From: an uncultured Candidatus Melainabacteria bacterium | Lineage (GTDB): Bacteria > Cyanobacteriota > Vampirovibrionia > Gastranaerophilales > Gastranaerophilaceae | Direction of reading: 5' to 3' | Assembly (NCBI GenBank): GCA_934717895.1 | Contig: CAKUZO010000059.1 | Location: forward strand, 1 to 10,558 | Length of the DNA: 10,558 bases | Shown: positions 4,292 through 10,558 of the stretch, piece after piece | Layout: every line of letters starts with the position of its first letter | How positions within the stretch are numbered: the first letter of the stretch is position 1 | Notes under the pieces: generated by a model | What the model was told of the DNA's origin: nothing | The model's database searches: none | What the model saw: only the letters and a program-made list of their open reading frames with translations | Position numbers and translations under genes: made by a program

Positions 4292-5194
4292 TCACCTAAT
4301 CATTTCTTCGATTTTTGCCTTGTAAATCGAGATAAGTTCATTGTACTGACTGAGAACATTCTCAAGTTCTCTTTTCTTTTGCTCTATTTGTTCTTCATCT
4401 TCAATGATTTCTTTCATTGTGTACGGATACTCAGACTCAATTTGCTCAATGCTGTCTCTTATTGCTTTCAACAAATTCTGCAACCGTTCTTTTTCTTCGT
4501 TAAGCTGAGTTAAAGCATCCTTGTGCTGCTCCGATAAAGGACTGTTTTCTACCATTTCACCGATAATTCTCAAAGTATTCAAATCACCGTTTTTATATGC
4601 CTGTACTGCATTATCAAACAAATTAACCTGAGTTTCGGAAACATCGGGGTTAATATCGGGGTGCAAAGCCTTTACGATTTTACGATAGAGTTTTTTTAGT
4701 TCTTTATTTTCCTCATCGGTTAAGACCTCCGCCTTGCTTCGCTTCAAGGCATCATTCATTTTGTTAATCTGCTCATCAAGCCGCTTCTGATACTCGGCAA
4801 ATTCAGTATCAAGCGCTTCTTCGATAGCAGAGATGATGACTTTTTCCTGTCTGTTTTTCTTCGCCTGAATCAGCTCGATTTTTCTTTTTAGTCGCAAAGA
4901 CAAACACTGTGCTTGATAAGCCTTATACTCAATACTACCAAGTTTCAGCATGTATTCTGTTTCAATATTTTTGCAGATAACAAACTGAAGTTCATCACGC
5001 TCAAGCAAAAGCATTGATAATTCGGTACGCATTTTTTCGACTTCGCTTTTCAGTTTTTCAAAATCAGGGAACACAATAACATTACCTGTAGAAGTAATGT
5101 CTGCCGGAACATCGGTATCTTCTTCATCGTCCTTGAACATCATATATTCGGCAGCACGCCCGGCAAGCCGCCTTTTAATTTCATTATCGTCCAT
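4292..5194 (-). CDS. J-domain (DnaJ-like) coiled-coil protein
   Basis: A 300-residue protein. A J-domain-like segment at about 160-212 holds the hallmark HPD at 178-180 in KKLYRKIVKALHPDINPD, the loop that stimulates DnaK ATPase in J-proteins. Unlike DnaJ it has no Gly/Phe region, zinc fingers or C-terminal client-binding domain. It is instead flanked by long charged coiled coils (about 44-155 and 222-298). The J-domain is therefore internal, a layout reported for some bacterial 'molecular chaperone DnaJ' annotations in accessory regions. The start is ATG with GAGG 9-10 bases upstream. The next gene starts 4 bases after its TGA. A scaffold that brings DnaK to the HIRAN or Fic partner is inference. 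A SMC-like or phage-derived origin for the coils cannot be excluded. Confidence 0.82.
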   Translation of the reverse strand: MDDNEIKRRLAGRAAEYMMFKDDEEDTDVPADITSTGNVIVFPDFEKLKSEVEKMRTELSMLLLERDELQFVICKNIETEYMLKLGSIEYKAYQAQCLSLRLKRKIELIQAKKNRQEKVIISAIEEALDTEFAEYQKRLDEQINKMNDALKRSKAEVLTDEENKELKKLYRKIVKALHPDINPDVSETQVNLFDNAVQAYKNGDLNTLRIIGEMVENSPLSEQHKDALTQLNEEKERLQNLLKAIRDSIEQIESEYPYTMKEIIEDEEQIEQKKRELENVLSQYNELISIYKAKIEEMIR

Positions 5195-5389
5195 TCAATC
5201 AAACCTCATTTTACAGAACACATCCAATAATCAAATTTTATTTGCGAATCTTGTAAACACACAAATTTATTGTTATACTCGTAAATTACATTTCTTTTAG
5301 CTGATATTTATATTGCAAGTCGTCCACAAAAGAAAGCAAATCTTTATCGTTATATACTTCAGAAAGTTCCTTTAGTATGCGGTTTTTAT
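5195..5389 (-). other. Gap between res and J-domain gene, with open out-of-frame res tail
   Basis: This is the only gap of size in the defence array. The res-proximal part (5397-5286) is open in the frame reached by losing one TA from the repeat at 5391-5398. It encodes DKNRILKELSEVYNDKDLLS and 14 more residues, ending at TAA. The rest carries only the ribosome binding site of the J-domain gene (GAGG, 5204-5207). I could not find a convincing promoter or terminator, so read-through transcription from res is possible. Confidence 0.5.
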
Positions 5390-8300
5390 CTATATATATT
5401 CAATAATATTAAGCAAGCTCTGATAGCTATCAACGTCGTGGTAAACCACCTTGCTGTTAGACATTTCGTTGAACAGCTTTTTGGCACAAGAAATCTTAGC
5501 CTGCTCAATCGGTCTAAGTTCGAGGCTTTCCATTGTGCCTTTAGTTTCGGCAATAAAGAAAATATGCTTAACCTTGCCCTCATAAAAAGCGATTGCCCAG
5601 TCGGGAGAATAATTACCTACCGGAGTAGGAATTTGAAATGTTCTCGGCAGTTTTGCATAAACACATACTTCATCTGCTCTATCCAAATCCTCTGCAAATT
5701 TTCTTTCAATGCTCTTTTCCGCAGAGCCATCTGTGAACACATAGTCTTGGATTGCTTTCTTTGCAAGGAATGCTTTGTCAAAGCTTTGTGTGTTCTTTTC
5801 AGCTGTAAAGATATTACTGTCATACTCACCCTCGATTGTGTCATAGGAAATATGCTCAACAATCATTGTAGCTTTCTGCTCATTGATAAGCCTGATAACC
5901 TTAGAGATGAATTCTTCCGGATTATTCTTGAACATATATAGCTTATCAGCTCTGATTCCTTGCAGAATTGCTGACACGGTTTTTCGGGTAAGCGTAGTGC
6001 CTTCTGCAACCTTGCCGATAAGGTCATATTTAATCTGACTTGTTTCAGCGTGTTTCAGCGTTTGAGTCCTTGTTTTTTCACCTGCAAAAGAAGCCCCACG
6101 CTCAACCTCATATTCATTCATTTCGTCTTTCTGACGACCAATGGTAGTGGTGTATTGAAGCTCGGAAACAAAGAGCTTTTCATCAATGTGAGCGATTGCT
6201 TTCTTAATCAGCTCGTCGCTGTCAAACTCAACTGTGTAAGCGTACTTGTGGTTAATCTCACGCCATAAAGCCTGAAACTCTTTTTTGGCAAAGTTTTCAT
6301 TGAGCGGATTGTCTTTAACCTTTGTTTCGTGTCCGTCTGTAAACATATCCTTAAGGACACTGTCATCATAAACAGCCTGAATAAGTGTATGTATGCCATC
6401 CGCCATCGGTTTCAATTCATCAGTAAGTTCGGCAACTGTTCCACTCTTTATATCTTGACGGTAGCTATCCGTAACCTTATCATCATCGTCGATATAATCA
6501 TTTCTGATAAGGTATTTGTAGATTTTATTAGCGGTGCTGTCGTCAATAAGCGTAGGTACGTCATCCACCTTAACATACTTGCCTTTGAAGTATTCTTTAG
6601 TCGCAACAGTAGGTCTGTCATACAAAACAGTTTTGATATCCGACTGCAAATCCGTAACAAAAGTTTTATAGCTTTCACTTGCAATAACAGTAAGAGTATT
6701 AATATCGTGTACCGAAGCACCACAACTTTCAACATCCATACGATTACCGTTTTGATTTACGCACAAACGCAATCCACGACCAACCTCTTGGCGTTTTGCG
6801 GTGTTGCTGTCGGAATGTTTAAGCGTACAAATTTGAAATACATTTGGGTTGTCCCAACCTTCACGAAGCGCAGAGTGAGAGAAAATAAATCTCGTTGGCT
6901 CGTCAAAGGAAAGCAAGCGTTCCTTGTTCTTCAAAATAAGGTCATAGGCTGAAATATCATCGGAAAACTCGCTTCCACGCTTAAGTTTACTGTCAATACT
7001 GTGTCCGGTCTTTTTATCAATACTGAAATAGCCCTTATGTATCGCACTCACATCACTGCAAGTAGATTTCAAGTATTTTTGATACGGTGTATCAAGCAGC
7101 GTTGTGTATTCATTAAGAGCATTCAAATACTCTTCCTCAAACATTACACCGTACTCGCCAAGCACTTCATCACCATTTTCATCATATTGACGATACTTTG
7201 CAACCTCATCAATAAAGAACAAAGAAAGACATTTAATACCCATATTAAACAGCTTTTCTTCTTTTTCAAAGTGAGAAAGAATAGTCTCTCTGATCTGAAT
7301 ACGGCGGATATCTTTTTCGGACACATCACCGACAATATCACCGGCTTTGATAACCTCGCCATTTGTAAATGTTACGGTTCCACGAAGTGGGTCAATATCG
7401 GAAATAGTATATCCCTTGTACTGCTCCATTTCTTGCGAAACATAATATAAATCGTCACCAACACCAAGAGTTCGAGGCTCCCTGTTGATGGATTTTTTAT
7501 ACCCGATTTCAAGTTCAATTCTTGCCATCGGAGGTTTCTTTGCAGATAAAACAATCTGTTCAAGGTACAAATAACTGTCCGTACCTCTGAAATTCTTAAC
7601 TTCAAAGCCTTTGACTTCAATCTTTTTAACGAGTTTTTTATTGAATGCGTCAAGATCATCTAACAAATAAAAAAGATTATTATGCTTTGCGTGAGTAGCA
7701 GAATAATTGAGCGTAAAAAGCGGATTGAAATTTTTCAATGCCTTTTGTGTAACTGCACCGCCCATCTTCTGCGGCTCATCAAGAATGATAATCGGTCTGT
7801 TCGCTTTGATTACATCAATCGGACGGCGAGAGCCAAACTCATCACGCTTTGAGTAAATAATACGAGCTTCCTTACTGCGTCCGTCCTCTTTAAGAGAAGA
7901 AGCAAAAGCCTGCGTATTGATAATCATTACATTTATGCCGGAACTGCTTGAAAAATTATCAAGTTGATTAAGGTTTGAACTGTTATAAATAAAGAAACGA
8001 GCCTTTTTGCCGTAATGCTCCATAAAATGGTCGGCGGTAATTTCAAAGGATTTCTTTACACCCTCACGAATAGCAATACTTGGAACTACAACGATGAACT
8101 TGCTCCAGCCATATTTCTTGTTCAGCTCAAACATAGTCTTGATATACACATAGGTTTTACCTGTACCGGTTTCCATTTCAATATCAAGACTGCATCTGCC
8201 CAAATCTTTTACAAGGGACGGAGAAAGTTTAATGTTATTTTGGCTTTGCAAATTTTGAATATTTTGCAAAAGTTGTTCGTCAGAAAGCTCAACAAATTCG

Positions 8301-8488
8301 TTCTTGTATCCTGTATCATCCATTATTTCGTTTTCATCAAATGATACTTGAGAAGAAAGATTTTGTTCAGTATTTCCCAAATCACGAATATAGTTGATTT
8401 TATCGTGAAAGCCTTGTCCGTTAAAGACTTTTACAACTGCATCAACTGCGTCCGTTTGGTATTGTTGTATCTTAAAATTGAATTTCAA
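5390..8488 (-). CDS. res: Type III restriction enzyme, helicase-nuclease subunit (Res)
   Basis: About 1032 residues, the usual size for Res. The start chosen is TTG at 8488-8486, because AAGGAGGT (8497-8504) sits 8 bases before it and homologues begin near KFNFKIQQYQ. An in-frame ATG at 8545 would lie upstream of that site. Counting from TTG: Walker A ETGTGKT at 106-112, DEPQ (motif II) at 237-240, YSATH (motif III) at 262-266, REGWDNPNVF (motif V region) near 542-551 and QEVGRGLRL (motif VI) at 567-575 form an SF2 ATPase. The C-terminus carries the PD-(D/E)xK nuclease, PD at 962-963 and ETK at 981-983. With Mod it translocates or slides along DNA and cuts about 25-27 bases from an inversely oriented unmethylated site (known for type III enzymes). 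All key motifs appear intact. The TTGA overlap with abi couples translation. Confidence 0.97.
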   Translation of the reverse strand: MKFNFKIQQYQTDAVDAVVKVFNGQGFHDKINYIRDLGNTEQNLSSQVSFDENEIMDDTGYKNEFVELSDEQLLQNIQNLQSQNNIKLSPSLVKDLGRCSLDIEMETGTGKTYVYIKTMFELNKKYGWSKFIVVVPSIAIREGVKKSFEITADHFMEHYGKKARFFIYNSSNLNQLDNFSSSSGINVMIINTQAFASSLKEDGRSKEARIIYSKRDEFGSRRPIDVIKANRPIIILDEPQKMGGAVTQKALKNFNPLFTLNYSATHAKHNNLFYLLDDLDAFNKKLVKKIEVKGFEVKNFRGTDSYLYLEQIVLSAKKPPMARIELEIGYKKSINREPRTLGVGDDLYYVSQEMEQYKGYTISDIDPLRGTVTFTNGEVIKAGDIVGDVSEKDIRRIQIRETILSHFEKEEKLFNMGIKCLSLFFIDEVAKYRQYDENGDEVLGEYGVMFEEEYLNALNEYTTLLDTPYQKYLKSTCSDVSAIHKGYFSIDKKTGHSIDSKLKRGSEFSDDISAYDLILKNKERLLSFDEPTRFIFSHSALREGWDNPNVFQICTLKHSDSNTAKRQEVGRGLRLCVNQNGNRMDVESCGASVHDINTLTVIASESYKTFVTDLQSDIKTVLYDRPTVATKEYFKGKYVKVDDVPTLIDDSTANKIYKYLIRNDYIDDDDKVTDSYRQDIKSGTVAELTDELKPMADGIHTLIQAVYDDSVLKDMFTDGHETKVKDNPLNENFAKKEFQALWREINHKYAYTVEFDSDELIKKAIAHIDEKLFVSELQYTTTIGRQKDEMNEYEVERGASFAGEKTRTQTLKHAETSQIKYDLIGKVAEGTTLTRKTVSAILQGIRADKLYMFKNNPEEFISKVIRLINEQKATMIVEHISYDTIEGEYDSNIFTAEKNTQSFDKAFLAKKAIQDYVFTDGSAEKSIERKFAEDLDRADEVCVYAKLPRTFQIPTPVGNYSPDWAIAFYEGKVKHIFFIAETKGTMESLELRPIEQAKISCAKKLFNEMSNSKVVYHDVDSYQSLLNIIEYI
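5391..5398 (-). repeat. (TA)4 dinucleotide run at the res stop codon
   Basis: The last res codons are GAA TAT ATA TAG, with TATATATA at 5391-5398. Removing one TA turns this into GAA TAT ATA GAT AAA and extends the frame by about 35 codons. Four units is short for a contingency repeat. Confidence 0.5.
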
Positions 8489-8504
8489 TTCGTCAGACCT
8501 CCTT
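8485..8504 (-). promoter_or_regulatory. Ribosome binding site and TTGA stop/start overlap deciding the res start
   Basis: On the minus strand AAGGAGGT (8504-8497) is followed after 8 bases by TTG (8488-8486), whose last two bases form the TGA stop of abi (8487-8485). The ribosome binding site lies inside the last codons of abi. Res synthesis should thus depend on abi translation. Confidence 0.85.
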
Positions 8505-9564
8505 CGTAAGTATCCCAAAGGAAAGTAACAAAAGTAATACTGCATCCAACCGCAAGTTTTGCGTGTCTTATTTCCAGTCCTGTAAATGAAGCACTTTTAC
8601 CGTGTCCACTCCCATACGGATTTCTAATTTCAGCAAGTTTTGTTGTTATTCCTCTCAAATTCCCAAGAACTGCTTTTATGTTTTCCGCAACAGGGTCAGA
8701 GCTTGGGATGCTTTCCGGAGTAAGATTAAGGAGTTTTAGAGTTTCACCAGTAAGCTTACTCATATTCCAATTCTTATCCCAAACCATGCTTTCATTATCT
8801 AAAATAGTTTTACAACAGCTTTCAATTAGTTCTTTAGCTTTTCCAATTGCATCTGTGGGATTTTCAGTTTGCATGTTAATCATTAACTCAATTTGTTTTG
8901 ATAAATATTCACTTGAAAACTTTTCTTTCAACTGTGCAGCATTAACTGCAAGTGGAGTAGAATCATTTAAAACTTTATCAATATATGACTGACACTTTTT
9001 ATATAGCTTTGCGTACTCGGCATTATATCGAGAACATCCAAAAACATCTTCGTCTTCGCTGTATATATATTCTTGTTCGTAGTTTTCTTTGTAATAATCA
9101 AGCAAATCCTTTAATAATTTTAAAGCTTCTTTTTCATCAGCACCTTTCGTTATGTACTCCGTCAAAGATTTTCCTTTAGACAATCCATACTTAGCACATA
9201 ACGCAACCCCAACACTTTCCATCGTAAAAACATCAAAATCGTTTGTTGTAAAGTTAAGCACATATCCGTCTCGGTTGAATAACTTTAGAAAAGCACCTTT
9301 TTCAATTTGAGTCAAACCATTATCTACTATGGTCTTTTGTTCAGCTAATTCAATCTCAAGCAAGTCAATGATTATTTGAGCATTTCTGCGAATTGTTCCA
9401 CTGTGGCTTCTTGATTCTTCTGTACAATCAACGATTGCAGGGATTTCTTTTCCAAATAGTTTTTCAGCACGGCTCATATCATCAACTAGTTCAAATCCGT
9501 TATAGTCATTCTCCAAATCATCTTTTAACGCTGAAATGATTTTTTCTGCGTATTGCCTATTCAT
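8485..9564 (-). CDS. Abortive infection family protein (Abi_C domain)
   Basis: A 359-residue protein between mod and res. Residues about 235-355 match the Abi_C domain (PF14355 type): AIGKAKELIESCCKTIL (239-255), a middle helix with NLRGITTKLAEI, and the diagnostic RNPYGSGHG at 314-322, followed by HAKLAVGCSITFVTFLWDTY. Abi_C is related to HEPN-like helical bundles, and RNxxGxGHG would be its conserved polar motif. Residues about 85-140 (AFLKLFNRDGYVLNF, then GVALCAKYGLSKGKSLTEYI) resemble a phage-response domain seen at the N-terminus of other Abi proteins, though I am less sure of this. Such proteins are thought to stop growth or kill the cell upon phage infection. The ATG overlaps the mod stop by one base (TAATG), so it is an integral operon member. 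Its trigger is unknown; sensing failure of the R-M complex is inference. Confidence 0.85.
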   Translation of the reverse strand: MNRQYAEKIISALKDDLENDYNGFELVDDMSRAEKLFGKEIPAIVDCTEESRSHSGTIRRNAQIIIDLLEIELAEQKTIVDNGLTQIEKGAFLKLFNRDGYVLNFTTNDFDVFTMESVGVALCAKYGLSKGKSLTEYITKGADEKEALKLLKDLLDYYKENYEQEYIYSEDEDVFGCSRYNAEYAKLYKKCQSYIDKVLNDSTPLAVNAAQLKEKFSSEYLSKQIELMINMQTENPTDAIGKAKELIESCCKTILDNESMVWDKNWNMSKLTGETLKLLNLTPESIPSSDPVAENIKAVLGNLRGITTKLAEIRNPYGSGHGKSASFTGLEIRHAKLAVGCSITFVTFLWDTYEGGLTN

Positions 9565-10558
9565 TACAGCACCTTCCTTACTGTGTCAGGGCTGTAGGTG
9601 GCAAAGATTTGCTCAAAGTTGGTTGCCACACTATCGTTTGCCATAGAGCTGTCACGCATAACAAAATAATACGGCTTCTGTTTGGCAATTGCCGTGATAA
9701 CTTCTTCATCAATGTTTTTGTCAAAGCAAGCAATCAAATACCCATTCTCAACATCAAAGTAAGAATAACTCCTCATTCCTACTTTCTCACTCCTAACTTG
9801 AATTTTGCTGCTAAGCAAAATTCCGAGGTCAAGCATAACTTGAAATAACAAATCCTCCGGAGTTCTGTCCTCTTTAATGTTATCTTCAAGGCGAGAGAAA
9901 AGCGACTGCTCATATTCGGCAGGGTTATAGTACACATCTTTCATATTGGAACTGTCGCACTTCAATACACGGAAACCGACATCGAGATTCTTATATTTAT
10001 TCATTGTTTCATCTACTTCATATGATTCACCATATTTTGCAATGTCAGCAGTTTCTTGGGTTGCTTCTTCTAATATTTTATTACCGGCACGACGAATGCG
10101 TTCTTTGCCTATTTCACAAATATTCTTATATCCTGCCTTGTAGGCTTCGCTCTTTTCATCTGTTTCTTCAGGAAGTTGCACCATAATGAACTTACGGTGT
10201 CCGCCATCTTCTGCATTCAGTTGCATAACGGCGTGGGCGGTAGTGGCAGAGCCGGAGAAAAAGTCAAGAATTGTGTCACCAGTAGAGGACAACATATTTA
10301 CCAAGTATGTAATCACATCAACAGGCTTAACATTTTCAAAAACACGAATCCCATCAAATAAATCTTGAACGCATTGTGTTCCGACATTGTAAATACTCAT
10401 CATTTCTTTGGGAATGAGCGTTGATGGAGCACCCATGGCTTCTCCAAGGTATTTTCGAATATAAATATTCCAGTGTGCCTGTTTGCCGTCTGCTGTAACA
10501 AGAGGCCCGGTGTTTGTCTTTTTGAAAGTGACCATATTCTCTTGTAATGCCTCATCAA
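9564..10558 (-). CDS. mod: Type III DNA methyltransferase, C-terminal half (Mod, partial)
   Basis: The frame is open from the right edge to TAA at 9566-9564, giving 330 residues. The start codon and the DPPY catalytic motif (motif IV, which precedes motif I in beta-class N6-adenine methyltransferases) lie beyond the window. Visible counting from the first full codon: AdoMet-binding motif I DFFSGSATTAHAV at 98-110, IMVQLPEE nearby, KNICEIGKERIRRA, then a roughly 150-residue tail ending TFATYSPD-type, here FATYSPDTVRKVL. FSGSA rather than FxGSG is frequent in Firmicutes Mod proteins as I recall. Mod binds the recognition site, methylates one strand and is required for Res cutting. A dimer of Mod with one Res is the known complex. 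Whole Mod proteins run about 600-650 residues, so about half is here. The ATG at 10535 is internal. Confidence 0.95.
   Translation of the reverse strand, partial: DEALQENMVTFKKTNTGPLVTADGKQAHWNIYIRKYLGEAMGAPSTLIPKEMMSIYNVGTQCVQDLFDGIRVFENVKPVDVITYLVNMLSSTGDTILDFFSGSATTAHAVMQLNAEDGGHRKFIMVQLPEETDEKSEAYKAGYKNICEIGKERIRRAGNKILEEATQETADIAKYGESYEVDETMNKYKNLDVGFRVLKCDSSNMKDVYYNPAEYEQSLFSRLEDNIKEDRTPEDLLFQVMLDLGILLSSKIQVRSEKVGMRSYSYFDVENGYLIACFDKNIDEEVITAIAKQKPYYFVMRDSSMANDSVATNFEQIFATYSPDTVRKVL

Noticed and set aside
5195..5389. A promoter for the J-HIRAN-Fic block
   Set aside because: Several TA-rich boxes exist, but none has a -35 partner at 16-18 bases, so I do not claim one.
5438..7450. Several plus-strand open frames opposite res (up to 207 codons)
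   Set aside because: They are antisense shadows of the res coding sequence, without ribosome binding sites or recognisable domains.
8489..8545. Upstream ATG for res adding 19 residues
   Set aside because: The added residues lie inside abi in another frame, do not look like Res, and would put the strong AAGGAGGT site inside the gene instead of before the TTG start.
1..10558. CRISPR array or insertion sequence
   Set aside because: No regularly spaced repeats and no transposase or terminal inverted repeats are visible; the only mobile-element traces are integrase relics and tRNA fragments.

Overview
The window is AT-rich with strong AGGAGG-type ribosome binding sites, tight gene packing and TTGaca/TATAAT-type promoters. 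The closest protein resemblances I recognise are to gut Clostridia (Lachnospiraceae/Ruminococcaceae type). That assignment is an impression from gene style, not a database result. TGA is used as a normal stop (abi and J-domain genes), so the genetic code looks standard.

Left part (1-2500) is a patchwork of small cargo and recombination scars. A carboxymuconolactone-decarboxylase-family gene runs off the left edge and is interrupted by TGA at codon 12. A divergent MerR-family regulator shares its intergenic region, with a typical 19-bp-spacer MerR promoter/operator. Next come a tyrosine-recombinase fragment, an isolated Cys-rich/HTH protein of unknown function with its own promoter and terminator, a tRNA-Ser-like 3' end, and a clear 3' half of tRNA-Trp (minus strand, ending exactly in the anticodon loop) followed by a strong terminator. 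The tRNA-Trp half looks like the displaced attachment site of an integrated element. By its orientation the element lies to its right, so the defence genes would be cargo of an island inserted in tRNA-Trp. Three copies of a short motif that reads as the same integrase C-terminus (F-x-[TR]-[AS]-S-K-[KE]-H-Q, minus strand) suggest repeated integration and decay at this locus.

Right part (2892-10558) is one co-directional minus-strand array: mod (type III methyltransferase, 5' part outside the window), abi (Abi_C abortive-infection protein), res (type III helicase-nuclease), a J-domain coiled-coil protein, a stand-alone HIRAN protein, and a Fic-domain protein with a winged-helix tail. mod-abi-res are joined by 1- and 4-base stop/start overlaps. 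J-HIRAN-Fic are joined by 4- and 10-base gaps with ribosome binding sites lying over the upstream stop codons. A 193-base gap separates the two blocks.

Model (inference): the type III R-M proteins modify and cleave DNA, and Abi is a built-in second line. The J-domain/HIRAN/Fic trio is the least explained part and the best candidate for an undescribed accessory module: possible DNA-end sensing by HIRAN, chaperone recruitment by the J-domain and AMPylation by Fic.
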